Source of the DNA: an uncultured Collinsella sp.
Lineage (GTDB): Bacteria; Actinomycetota; Coriobacteriia; Coriobacteriales; Coriobacteriaceae
Length of the DNA: 64,000 bases
Direction of reading: 5' to 3'
Assembly (NCBI GenBank): GCA_958427145.1
Contig: CAUAAZ010000001.1
Location: 79,551-143,550, forward strand
Positions 35,841 to 43,561 of this stretch are shown here, in pieces. How positions within the stretch are numbered: the first letter of the stretch is position 1; every line of letters starts with the position of its first letter. The notes below the pieces were generated by a model that was given only the letters and a program-made list of their open reading frames with translations, was not told the origin of the DNA and searched no databases. The translations under genes and the position numbers were made by a program.

Positions 35841-35987
35841 CTAGTCGCCGCCCATGCGCATGAGCATGTCGGCGATGCGAGTCGCCATCTCGTCCACCGC
35901 CGCACGGATGTTGGCGACCCAGGACGCATGGCCGGCCTGATCGGATGCCTCCGCTTCAAGCACGTCGCAAATGACGGCGGCGACCAC
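35841..35987 (-). pseudogene. 48-residue C-terminal fragment of an unknown protein
   Basis: The frame reads like genuine helical coding sequence (VVAAVICDVLEAEASDQAGH, then WVANIRAAVDEMATRIADML) and ends at TAG 35841-35843. No ribosome site precedes the GTG, and nothing upstream continues it. Part of the decayed strip between the immunity operon and the methyltransferases. Confidence 0.3.
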
Positions 35988-36052
35988 CCCGTGAGCCGCC
36001 CGCGGCCGGGCACGCGAAGGAGCCTCGAGACGAAAGGAGCTCGAGGACGACC

Positions 36053-36178
36053 ATGACCAAGAGCATTAGCAGGAGCCAGGTGAGGCTCATCGCATCGACC
36101 AACGCGATATTCGGCGCCGACGAGGCGCGCGCGATGCTGCGCATCAGCCGCGACGCCATGTACCGGCTCGCCCCCCCT
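36053..36178 (+). pseudogene. N-terminal fragment of a small unknown protein
   Basis: The frame begins MTKSISRSQVRLIASTNAIF with AAAGGAG 13 bases upstream and has a plausible helix-turn-helix-like start. Beyond about residue 42 it runs into a terminator and unrelated sequence, so it is truncated. Confidence 0.3.
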
Positions 36179-36238
36179 GCACTTACCGTTAGAGTATGCT
36201 ATAAGGTTACTGGTGGCCCATTGAGCTACCTCCAAGTG

Positions 36239-36265
36239 CCGGGGGAGTCCCCCGGCTATTTTTTT
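36239..36265 (+). terminator. Strong rho-independent terminator
   Basis: CCGGGGG-AGT-CCCCCGG followed by CTATTTTTTT. It now has no intact gene upstream; it probably ended the lost gene represented by the fragment at 36053. Confidence 0.85.
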
Positions 36266-36297
36266 ATCCATTCCATTAGGAGTCCCCATTGGCCTAG

Positions 36298-36486
36298 GAG
36301 CTCAGCATCTTCGTCGACGAGAGCGGACCGCGGCGACAAGGCTCGCTACTACCTGCTCACACTCGTCTTTCACGACCAGGAAGACAGCATCGCCGAGGCG
36401 GTCACGGACTATGAGGCCAAGCTTGCCAGGGGCGATCTCCCCAACATTCCGTTTCACTCCGAGCCTCTCATGAACGGACACAAGGA
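36298..36486 (+). pseudogene. DUF3800 protein remnant with stop and frameshift
   Basis: The first part reads ELSIFVDESG in one frame; after a one-base shift near 36326-36332 the next frame reads GDKARYYLLTLVFHDQEDSI and NIPFHSEPLMNGHKD. These are the N-terminal DUF3800 motifs (FVDESG with catalytic-type Asp/Glu, then YYLLTLVFHD). A TAG directly precedes the first codon. The C-terminal two thirds are missing. Confidence 0.65.
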
Positions 36487-36508
36487 CTTACTGCATGATT
36501 CGTGTGTT

Positions 36509-36530
36509 ATAGTTAGATGTCTCTAACTAT
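36509..36530. promoter_or_regulatory. Perfect dyad operator upstream of the methyltransferase cluster
   Basis: ATAGTTAGA-TGTC-TCTAACTAT has 9-bp perfect arms and overlaps a TATAGT -10-like box at 36508-36513. The layout suggests a TetR/MarR-type repressor site; no such regulator is intact nearby. Confidence 0.6.
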
Positions 36531-36545
36531 TTGGGGGCGACAGCC

Positions 36546-37175
36546 ATGCACGAACGCAAGGGTTTCTGGGACAAGAATGCCGGTCGGTATGACCGTTTCA
36601 TGCGAAACGACCGGGCGGCGTATGAGAAGATGTATGGGCTGATCCGGCCGGTAGTGAAAGCAAAAACCGTACTGGAGGTTGCCACCGGCACGGGGCTTAT
36701 CGCAAAGAGCATCGTGAATGCGGCGGCGCACATCGAGGCTACGGACGCTTCTGCAAAGATGATCCTTGAAGCAAAGCGGGGCAATCAATCCGCAAAGCTG
36801 CACTTTTCCGTACAAGATATGTTCCGCCTGCCCTATGCACAGAAGTCCTTCGAAGTGGTGATCGCGTCCAACGCGCTTCACATAGTGCCGCATCCGGAAA
36901 AGGCACTGCAAGAAATCAGGCGGGTGCTGAAGGACGACGGCGTGCTCATCGCGCCAACCTTCACCCACGCGGGGAACTCGGTTTCCGGCAAGGCAAAAGC
37001 CTTTTTCATGAGTATGGCGGGATTCCCCCTCCACAGCAGGTGGACAAGCGAGGAATACCTACGCTTCCTGCGTCAAAACGGCTGGGCGGTGCAGAAAAGC
37101 GCGGTGCTGAAGGCCTCGTTCCCGTTGACCTATGCAGAATGCACAAAATCGGAGGGGCCAGATGTCGTTCTTTGA
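36546..37175 (+). CDS. Class I SAM-dependent methyltransferase (UbiE/Methyltransf_11-like)
   Basis: A 209-residue methyltransferase. Motif I VLEVATGTGLI is at about residues 43-53, the acidic loop ATDASAKMI follows, and post-motif II is VVIASNALHIVPHPEKALQE. GGGGGCG precedes the ATG at 36546. GC is lower than in the immunity operon and its codon use is Firmicutes-like. It overlaps the next methyltransferase by 14 bases; the three methyltransferases form one acquired cluster. The substrate is unknown. Confidence 0.85.
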   Translation: MHERKGFWDKNAGRYDRFMRNDRAAYEKMYGLIRPVVKAKTVLEVATGTGLIAKSIVNAAAHIEATDASAKMILEAKRGNQSAKLHFSVQDMFRLPYAQKSFEVVIASNALHIVPHPEKALQEIRRVLKDDGVLIAPTFTHAGNSVSGKAKAFFMSMAGFPLHSRWTSEEYLRFLRQNGWAVQKSAVLKASFPLTYAECTKSEGPDVVL

Positions 37176-37767
37176 AAACACCCGCAAGCCCATGGGCCTC
37201 GGCGGAAAACTTATGGTTGCCATGATGAATCTGGGCCACAGCCCTGTGGCGCGGTGGGGACTTCGATTTCTACGACTTGCGCCAAATGCCAAGGTGCTGG
37301 ATTGCGGCTGCGGCGGCGGGGCGAACATAAAACGGCTGCTGAAAAAATGCCCGCATGGCGTCGTCAAGGGCGTCGACTATTCGCCCGTCAGCGTGGAGAA
37401 GACTAGAAAGCTCAACCGAATTGCAATTCAGGAGGGGCGTTGTGCCGTTCTGCAAGGCAGTGTGGCGGATATGGTGTTTGAGGATAGCTACTTCGATGCC
37501 GCCACGGCCTTTGAGACCGTCTATTTTTGGCCTGATTTGCCCCGATGCTTCCGTGAGGTCTGGCGGACGCTGAAGCCAGGCGGGACAATTCTCATCTGCA
37601 ACGAGAGCAATGGCGATACGGACAAGGACGAGAGGTGGACGCAGATCATCGGCGGCATGACCATCTACAAGGACATTGAATTAAAGGCGTATCTGGAGCA
37701 GGCGGGTTTTCACGAGGTGCAGATACGCAAAAAGAAAAAGTGGCTCTGCGTCACGGCGCGGAAGTAA
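37162..37767 (+). CDS. Class I SAM-dependent methyltransferase 2
   Basis: A 201-residue protein beginning MSFFENTRKPMG at 37162 (GGAGGGGCC upstream). Motif I is VLDCGCGGGANI at about 51-62, then GVDYSPVSVEKTRKLN, then FDAATAFETVYFWPDLPRCF and LKPGGTILI. It belongs to the same broad family as the upstream gene but is not a recent duplicate; identity looks limited to the SAM motifs. Confidence 0.87.
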   Translation: MSFFENTRKPMGLGGKLMVAMMNLGHSPVARWGLRFLRLAPNAKVLDCGCGGGANIKRLLKKCPHGVVKGVDYSPVSVEKTRKLNRIAIQEGRCAVLQGSVADMVFEDSYFDAATAFETVYFWPDLPRCFREVWRTLKPGGTILICNESNGDTDKDERWTQIIGGMTIYKDIELKAYLEQAGFHEVQIRKKKKWLCVTARK

Positions 37768-37805
37768 GGGCATCAAGCACGGGCGTTTTTGCATCCATCC
37801 TGCAC

Positions 37806-37871
37806 ATGGCGATAGGCATGACGGTCATAGCGGCTGTGCTGGCGGCAATTATGACAGTTTTTATTCACTGA
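37806..37871 (+). pseudogene. Membrane-helix fragment, possibly of an ECF S component
   Basis: The frame ending at 37871 reads ASSTGVFASILHMAIG and TVIAAVLAAIMTVFIH upstream of the stop, a clear membrane helix open back to the preceding stop region. It looks like the C-terminal helix of a transporter such as an MptD-type S component, which accompanies such methyltransferases; only 21 residues follow an ATG. Confidence 0.3.
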
Positions 37872-37882
37872 AGAAGAAACCT

Positions 37883-38683
37883 ATGAAATATAAAATTGAA
37901 AAAAACACCGTGCAGGAGACGCTGATCCTCCCGCTGTATTCCCGGAAGCTGTGTACGGAGCTGTACCCGAACCTTTACAGGGATGAAACAGCGGTTCGCC
38001 TGCTCGACCAGATCGACTACGACTTTTCAAAGGCAGAGAAAAACTCCCGCAGCCTGATGCAGCGCTTTGGTGCGCTGGAGGTGGCCATGCGGCAGGGTGA
38101 TCTTGCTTTCGAGGTGCGGGATTACCTGAAAGACCACCCCAATGCGGCGGTGGTCAATATGGGCTGCGGGCTGGACAACACCGGCAGAACCTGCGACAAC
38201 GGTAGGTGCAAGATCTACAATCTGGACTTCCCGGATGTGATTGCCTTGCGGCAGCAGCTACTGCCCGCCGGGGATCGAGAACAAAATATCCCCTGCGATC
38301 TGAAAGACACCGCATGGTTTAGCAAAATCGATGCCTCCGGCGGGGCGGTATTCTTTGCCTCCGGGGTGTTCTATTACTTTCTGACCCAGCAGGTCCGGGA
38401 ACTGGTGCGGGGAATGGCAGACACTTTCCCCGGCGGTGTGCTGGTCTTTGATGCTGCCAATCGGACGGCAGTAAAGATGATCGCAAAAACATGGCTTAAG
38501 ACTGCAAAAATCAAGGATGTGAGGGCATATTTTGCGGTTTCGGATGCCGCCAAGGAAATCGGCACGTGGGACAGCCGTCTGCAGGTCACAAGTCGCGGCT
38601 ATATGCTGGGCTACAACGATTTGAGAGACCCTTCTGTCAGCGGCTTTTTCCGGTTTCTCGCAAGGGTCGGTGAAAACGGATGA
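37883..38683 (+). CDS. Leucine-carboxyl-methyltransferase-family (LCM) methyltransferase
   Basis: A 266-residue LCM-family O-methyltransferase. It has the N-terminal ETLILPLYSRKLCTELYPNL and DETAVRLLDQIDYDF segments, motif I VVNMGCGLDNTGRT, NLDFPDVIALRQ and FFASGVFYYF. The C-terminus may be frameshifted: a frame one base off continues MKMQIVKIRF to a stop at about 38712, a tail usual for this family. Probably an O-methyltransferase of a small carboxylate or natural-product intermediate. Confidence 0.82.
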   Translation: MKYKIEKNTVQETLILPLYSRKLCTELYPNLYRDETAVRLLDQIDYDFSKAEKNSRSLMQRFGALEVAMRQGDLAFEVRDYLKDHPNAAVVNMGCGLDNTGRTCDNGRCKIYNLDFPDVIALRQQLLPAGDREQNIPCDLKDTAWFSKIDASGGAVFFASGVFYYFLTQQVRELVRGMADTFPGGVLVFDAANRTAVKMIAKTWLKTAKIKDVRAYFAVSDAAKEIGTWDSRLQVTSRGYMLGYNDLRDPSVSGFFRFLARVGENG

Positions 38684-38725
38684 AAATGCAAATCGTGAAA
38701 ATAAGATTTTGAGAGGCAAAAATGC

Positions 38726-38775
38726 AAAAGACGAGCGCTTCTTGCCGCCCAATTGGCAAGAAGCGCTCGTCTTTT
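38726..38775. terminator. Very strong bidirectional hairpin terminator
   Basis: Perfect 21-bp arms ending CTTCTTGCC and GGCAAGAAG with an 8-base loop; A-tract before and TTTTCTT after. It ends the methyltransferase cluster and, from the other side, the leftward sugar operon. Confidence 0.92.
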
Positions 38776-38807
38776 CTTAACGCGTTGTATGGCGGAGAGA
38801 GCGCAAG

Positions 38808-39692
38808 TTACGCGAGCGCCCTTCTTGCCAGCTCGGCCGCGCCGAGGATTCCTTGGTCGCCGCCGCAGCCCGGGGCGCAGATGTAGCTCTCCATGTCCTT
38901 AAGCTCGGCGGTCTGGATGTAGCCACCCAGATATTCGAGGGTCTTCTTGCGGACGATGCCGTAGAGCTGCTCCTGGTGCATCACGCCGCCGCCGAGGACG
39001 ATGCGGTGAGGCGAGTACATGAGCACGAGGTTCGCACACATCTGCCCCAGATAATCCCCCTCGAGCATCCACACCTCATCGTTGTCCGCGAGCTCGGCCG
39101 CGGGCTTTCCCCAGCGCGCGGCGATGGCGGGGCCGGAGGCGAGGCCCTCGAGGCAGCTCGCGTGGCTCGGGCAGACGCAGCGTCCTTCCTCGGTGGGACG
39201 GGTCCTTACCAGCATGTGGCCGGCCTCGGGGTGCAGCATGCCGTGAAGGAGCCTGCCCGCGCACATGACGCCCGCGCCCACGCCGGTGCCGATGGTCACG
39301 TAGACGGCGTCCTTGAGCCCCTTGCAGCAGCCGAAGACCGCTTCGCCGAGGCAGGCAACGTTCACGTCCGTATCGTAGGCCACCGGAATCCCGAGGGCGT
39401 CGGCAAACGCGGCGCGAAGACCATAGCCTCGCCACGCGAGCTTGGGCGTTTGGAGGATGGAGCCGTAGCGCTCGTCGGCGGGGTCGACGCAGGTCGGGCC
39501 GAAGGCGCCGATGCCCAACGCGTCCACATCGCGGGCGGCGAACCACTCGATCATCTGCGGGACGGTCTCGGCGGGCGCAAGCGTCGGGGTCTCCATACGG
39601 TCGAGGACCTCGCCGTCGCCGGACACCACGGCACAGACCATCTTGGTCCCGCCGGCCTCGAGGGCGCCGAGCCTCATTTGCTTTTCGCTCAT
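38808..39692 (-). CDS. ROK-family sugar kinase (fructokinase-like)
   Basis: A 294-residue ROK kinase. The phosphate-1 loop is ALEAGGTKMVCAV, the catalytic Asp lies in AYDTDVN, the ROK signature TIGTGVGAGVMCAGRLLHGM is followed by HPEAGHM, and the zinc site is CVCPSHASCLEG. The EAGGTK form and zinc spacing point to the fructokinase/mannokinase (GmuE-like) branch. AGGAGGATCGC precedes the ATG. Last gene of the PTS/GH172 locus; it would phosphorylate the fructose or hexose released. Confidence 0.85.
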   Translation of the reverse strand: MSEKQMRLGALEAGGTKMVCAVVSGDGEVLDRMETPTLAPAETVPQMIEWFAARDVDALGIGAFGPTCVDPADERYGSILQTPKLAWRGYGLRAAFADALGIPVAYDTDVNVACLGEAVFGCCKGLKDAVYVTIGTGVGAGVMCAGRLLHGMLHPEAGHMLVRTRPTEEGRCVCPSHASCLEGLASGPAIAARWGKPAAELADNDEVWMLEGDYLGQMCANLVLMYSPHRIVLGGGVMHQEQLYGIVRKKTLEYLGGYIQTAELKDMESYICAPGCGGDQGILGAAELARRALA

Positions 39693-39771
39693 GCGATCCT
39701 CCTTACAAAGGGACGCCCGCAGTCATGGTCAACCGCGGACGCCCATAACGTTGGCTTGTTTCGAGGCGACC

Positions 39772-40896
39772 CTACCTGGGCACGCGGTCCTGCCTTGCGG
39801 CAAACGGGGCGAGCACGGCGTGCGGTTCGCTTTGGTACCAGTAGGCGACGGTGGAGATGTCGTCCTCGCGCTCGTAGAGCTTGATGTCGTCGTTGCCGAG
39901 GTCCTGGAACGTCACGCGCAGGTCCTCCTTGAACGAGATCGGGTCGGGAAGGTGCCACCTGTAGAGGCCGTGCCTGGGCAGCGCGTCGTCGTTGGTCGCG
40001 AGCATCGGGTTCGGGTTCGGCTTGCCCGCGCTGAAGCGGTCGCGCGTGGCGTCGCGCGTCGAGCGGTACGGGTAGCCGGCGAACAGTGTGTTGAAGCACT
40101 GCGCCTCGGGCAGCGCGTGGGGCGGCCTGTCGAGGAAGGCCCAGGCACCGCCAAAGTAGTCCTCGGCTCCCGTCGAGGTGACCGTGGGGAACTCCTCGTC
40201 GCCGTCGAGGAAGAACTTCATCTCGCCCTCGCCCCACCAATAGCGCTCCAGGGCGCACAGGGCCATGTAGGTGCCGACGTAGTAGCCCTTACCGCGCACG
40301 CCGTCGAGCACGGTGTAGTCGACGCCCCTGCGGGTGCTGCGCTCGCGGTTAAAACGGGCGTGGAAGTACATGGCGTCGTCCGGCACGTCGGTGAGCGCGT
40401 AGTTGAACGTGTAGAAGATGTACTTAATGAACCCGGGGTGCTCGCTCGTAAGCGTGACTTTGGCGTGCTTCCTGAAGGGCATCTCGAAGTAGCAGTTCAT
40501 GCCGCCCGTCGGGTTCACGCAGATGGGCATCGAGTTGACGATGGCGCGCTCACCGAAGCCGTTGCAGAAGAAGTCGCCGACAGGGCACTCGACCGAGGGG
40601 GTCTCCTCGTCGTCCCAGTAGAAGCGCAGCACGAGGTCGCGCATGACGAAGCTGCCGGCGGCGGTCTTGTCGGGGACGGTCATCCAGATGTGGCGGATGA
40701 TGCCGGGGCCCTCGATGTCCGCGAGCGTGATGGTCTCGCCGGACTCAAGGGGCACGCAGCACGAGCCCTTGCGGCCGACGCCGAGGTGGCTGGCCGACAT
40801 GGCGGCGTGGCCCTTCTCGCCCGTGATGTTCTCGGGGGTGATGGCGCGGCTTTCTTCACCGCCGTGCATCCACACGTCTTTAAGGAACTCTCTCAT
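39772..40896 (-). CDS. DUF2961 protein, glycoside hydrolase family 172-like
   Basis: A 374-residue protein. It shows the DUF2961 hallmarks: IEGPGIIRHIWMTVPD at about 61-76, VGDFFCNGFG at 106-115, MPICVNPTGGMNCYFEMPF at 123-141, and the C-terminal jelly-roll region with YWWGEGEMKFFLDGDEEFP and TSTGAEDYFGGAW at 240-252. Family GH172 enzymes cleave alpha-D-fructofuranosides, difructose dianhydride I or alpha-D-arabinofuranosides, working as trimers. No signal peptide, so it acts inside the cell on a PTS-imported or phosphorylated sugar. It lies between the EIIA and ROK kinase genes. Confidence 0.88.
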   Translation of the reverse strand: MREFLKDVWMHGGEESRAITPENITGEKGHAAMSASHLGVGRKGSCCVPLESGETITLADIEGPGIIRHIWMTVPDKTAAGSFVMRDLVLRFYWDDEETPSVECPVGDFFCNGFGERAIVNSMPICVNPTGGMNCYFEMPFRKHAKVTLTSEHPGFIKYIFYTFNYALTDVPDDAMYFHARFNRERSTRRGVDYTVLDGVRGKGYYVGTYMALCALERYWWGEGEMKFFLDGDEEFPTVTSTGAEDYFGGAWAFLDRPPHALPEAQCFNTLFAGYPYRSTRDATRDRFSAGKPNPNPMLATNDDALPRHGLYRWHLPDPISFKEDLRVTFQDLGNDDIKLYEREDDISTVAYWYQSEPHAVLAPFAARQDRVPR

Positions 40897-40908
40897 CGTC
40901 GACCTCCT

Positions 40909-41307
40909 CTATTCGTCGTCTTCGCACTCGGCGGAACTGGCACCGTTCACGTAGACGATCTGCTGGCGCGCCTCGTCGACGAGGGCGTCGAAGTCGAGTT
41001 TCTCGTCGGGGCGCGCGAGCGCGACCGTCATGGCGAGCGGGAGGTTGACACCCGCGATCACGTGGATCCGGTCGGAGGCGAAGCGGGAGAAGCGCTGGTT
41101 CACGCTGCCGCCGAGCGCGTCGGTAAGGACGACGACCTCGTCAGTGCCCGAAAGCGCCGCCTCGACCGCCGCGTCGAGCCCCTCGCCGTTGTCGTTCACG
41201 TAGGCGCAAACGGCGGTGACGGCGTCGCTCTTACCCGTAAGGAACTCGAGGGTGTCCTTGAAGCCCTGGGCGAGAAGGGAATGGCTCGCCACAACTATCT
41301 TTCTCAT
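40909..41307 (-). CDS. PTS mannose-family EIIA component
   Basis: A 132-residue EIIA-man fold. The phosphoryl-accepting His9 lies in VVASHSLLAQG; VVLTDALGGSVNQRF and VIAGVNLPLAM are typical. Its stop is 12 bases before the DUF2961 start. The first residues MRKIVVA follow a start at 41307 that lies 26 bases after the EIID stop. Confidence 0.9.
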   Translation of the reverse strand: MRKIVVASHSLLAQGFKDTLEFLTGKSDAVTAVCAYVNDNGEGLDAAVEAALSGTDEVVVLTDALGGSVNQRFSRFASDRIHVIAGVNLPLAMTVALARPDEKLDFDALVDEARQQIVYVNGASSAECEDDE

Positions 41308-41333
41308 TGATTCACCAATCTCTTGGGTCGAAG

Positions 41334-42167
41334 CTAGGCGAGGATGCCGGCGGCGGAGGCGACCATCGCGAGGACGATCACCACGAGGATGAGGGCCGTC
41401 ATGCTCGCGTTCTTCTTGGTAAGAAGGTAATACGCGCTTCCCGTGATGGCGGCGGGGATCATGGCAGGCAGGATCTTGTCGAGCAGCGGCTGAATCTCCA
41501 TCGAGACGTCGCCGAAGCTGAAGCTAATCGGGCAGGTGACGCCGATGACCGAGGCGATGAGGCAGCCGACCACGGTGAGGCCGAGCACGGAGGCGGCGGC
41601 AGTGAGGTTGGGAAGCTTCTCGCTGAAGTCGGTGACGAGCTTCACGCCCTGCTTGTAGCCGAACTCGAGGGCGTGCATGCGGACCCAGAAGATGGCCAGG
41701 ATGAGCGCGAACCAGATGCCGGCTCCCACGGGGTTGCCCTCGATGGCCATGTAGGCGGCGATGGAGCCCATGATGGTCGGGATCATGGTCATGAGCAGGG
41801 AGTCGCCGACGCCGGCGAGCGGTCCCATGGTGCCGATCTTCAGGTCTTGGACGGCGTCCGCCGCCGCTAGGCCGTCGCGTTCCTCCATGGCCACGCAGGC
41901 GCCAAGGATGATGGCGGCGAGCCAAGGCTGGGTATTGTAGTAGCGGAAGTGGTTGTTGAGCGCTTGCTTATAGTCCTCGTCGTTCGTGTAGATCTTCCTC
42001 AGGACCGGCGAGAGGGCGTAGGCGACCGAGGCGCCCTGCTGGGTCTGGTAGTTGAAGGTGCACACGCTCATGAGCCAGCGCCAGTTCGCGTTGCGCAGAT
42101 CCTTCTTGGTGACCTTGTAGCCGGAGGGCTTGCCCTCGGCGACGGCGGTGATGTTCTCGTTTTCCAT
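41334..42167 (-). CDS. PTS mannose-family EIID component
   Basis: A 277-residue EIID. The N-terminal VTKKDLRNANWRWLMSVCTF and QTQQGASVAYALSPVLRKIY segments, EERDGL, GPLAGVGDSLLMTMIPT and a C-terminal membrane helix are diagnostic. It starts 2 bases after EIIC ends, and with EIIC forms the sugar channel in the membrane. Confidence 0.93.
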   Translation of the reverse strand: MENENITAVAEGKPSGYKVTKKDLRNANWRWLMSVCTFNYQTQQGASVAYALSPVLRKIYTNDEDYKQALNNHFRYYNTQPWLAAIILGACVAMEERDGLAAADAVQDLKIGTMGPLAGVGDSLLMTMIPTIMGSIAAYMAIEGNPVGAGIWFALILAIFWVRMHALEFGYKQGVKLVTDFSEKLPNLTAAASVLGLTVVGCLIASVIGVTCPISFSFGDVSMEIQPLLDKILPAMIPAAITGSAYYLLTKKNASMTALILVVIVLAMVASAAGILA

Positions 42168-42169
42168 GG

Positions 42170-42955
42170 TTACTCATCCTCTCCGATGAAGGCGTCTGCG
42201 GAAGCGTGGGCGGCGAGCTCGGTGTCCCTCTCGGCACGCTGGTAGAACGCGATCGCGAGGGCAACGCCGACGATGGCGGCGCCGATGATGGGCACGTTCA
42301 GGAAGGCCGAGAGGAAGAAGCCGACGAGCAGGTACTGGAAGTACTTGCCGGTGGGCATGTAGCGGAGCAGCATGGCGATACCGATGGCCGGGAGCATCTT
42401 GCCGGCGAGGGTGAGGCCGGAGAGGAACCACTGAGGCATGACCTCGAGGAGCCAGTTGACGGCGGGCTGGCCGAGCGTCACGGAGACAAAGACGGGCAGG
42501 GCGGCGCACAGGCCGAAGAGCGCGGGGCAGACCCACAGGATGGCGTTCATCTGATTGAACTTACCCTCGTTGCAGAACTTCTGGGACTTCTCGACGACGA
42601 AGCCGTTGAGGATCTTGACGATGACGTCGAGCTGGATGCCGAGCATGCCGACCGGCAGGCCGATGGCGAGGCCCGTGTCCGCGCCCAGGGCCACGCCGTA
42701 GGCGGTGGCGATGATGGCCATCGTGCCGTAGTCGGGAATCGACGAGCCGCCGAAGCCCGCGACGCCGAGCTGCATGAGCTGGATGGTGCCGCCGATGACG
42801 AGGCCGGTCTGCCAGTCGCCCATGACGACGCCGGTGATAAGGCCCCAGAAGACGGCATAGTTGACAAAGATCATCGGGATGCCGTAGTAGTCCACGTGTT
42901 TGATGAAGGCCAGCAGGGTCAAAAGGACGACCTGCAGGATAGTGAAGTTGACCAT
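42170..42955 (-). CDS. PTS mannose-family EIIC component
   Basis: A 261-residue membrane protein with eight or nine hydrophobic helices. GGTIQLMQLGVAGFGGSSIP and LAIGLPVGMLGIQLDV fit the EIIC sorbose/mannose family. AAGGAGG precedes the ATG. The gene order EIIB-EIIC-EIID-EIIA with tight spacing indicates one transcript. Confidence 0.93.
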   Translation of the reverse strand: MVNFTILQVVLLTLLAFIKHVDYYGIPMIFVNYAVFWGLITGVVMGDWQTGLVIGGTIQLMQLGVAGFGGSSIPDYGTMAIIATAYGVALGADTGLAIGLPVGMLGIQLDVIVKILNGFVVEKSQKFCNEGKFNQMNAILWVCPALFGLCAALPVFVSVTLGQPAVNWLLEVMPQWFLSGLTLAGKMLPAIGIAMLLRYMPTGKYFQYLLVGFFLSAFLNVPIIGAAIVGVALAIAFYQRAERDTELAAHASADAFIGEDE

Positions 42956-42964
42956 GATCCCTCC

Positions 42965-43438
42965 TTAGATGAGGTCGGCGACGGAGACGGGCTTGTCGGC
43001 GGGCACGAACTGTGCCGTCACCTTGACGCCGCGGGCGATGAGCGCCTTGTAGCTCTGGACGTTCTCGGCGGAGGCATAGGCGCGCTGGGTGAGCTGGACG
43101 CCGCCCTCCTTGACGAGCGAGCCGCCGACGATCAGCGACGGGAGCTCGATGCCCGACTCGACCAGGTGAAGGATCGTCTCGGGCTCCTTGGCGATGACAA
43201 AGACCTTCTCGCGGTCGTACTTGCCCGCCGCGAAGTTCTTGAGCGCGGTCTGCTCGGAGATGATCGAGACGGCCATGCCCGCGGGGCGCGCCATCCTCAT
43301 AGTGGACTTCAGGACCTCGTCGCCGGCGACCTTGTCGTCGATGACCATGACTCGGGTCGCGCCCGACACCGGGGCCCACTGCGTCACGATGATGCCGTGA
43401 AGCAGGCGATTGTCGATTCGTGCCATAACAACACTCAT
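42965..43438 (-). CDS. PTS mannose-family EIIB component
   Basis: A 157-residue EIIB: MSVVMARIDNRLLHGIIVTQ with the phosphoryl-accepting His14, then VMVIDDKVAGDEVLKSTMRM. The ATG at 43438 follows AGGAGC; a longer frame to 43507 would extend into the intergenic region. A 123-base gap to the regulator stop holds a CGGCGC/GCGCCG hairpin (about 43480-43505) but no convincing -24/-12 promoter. Confidence 0.92.
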   Translation of the reverse strand: MSVVMARIDNRLLHGIIVTQWAPVSGATRVMVIDDKVAGDEVLKSTMRMARPAGMAVSIISEQTALKNFAAGKYDREKVFVIAKEPETILHLVESGIELPSLIVGGSLVKEGGVQLTQRAYASAENVQSYKALIARGVKVTAQFVPADKPVSVADLI

Positions 43439-43561
43439 GTTTGCTCCTATCAAATGAAGTTTTACGTTCGGTACTGCCTCGGCGCTATCCGGATTCGCGC
43501 CGGGCAAGGGGTTATCGGATTATTGAGGACGCGCAGTCAGCTTGCGGCGGCGCGGGGAAGG

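Noticed and set aside
35795..36289. 164-codon minus-strand frame across the DUF3800 remnant region
   Set aside because: It crosses an opposite-strand terminator and fragments, and its residues show no domain; a different frame holds the more credible 48-residue tail.
39511..41310. 600-codon plus-strand frame over the ROK, DUF2961 and EIIA genes
   Set aside because: It spans three real genes and their intergenic gaps on the other strand; composition is that of a high-GC antisense shadow.
43439..43561. Sigma-54 promoter upstream of EIIB
   Set aside because: No TGGCAC-N5-TTGC pattern with correct spacing is present; the only TTGC-rich stretch lacks its partner.
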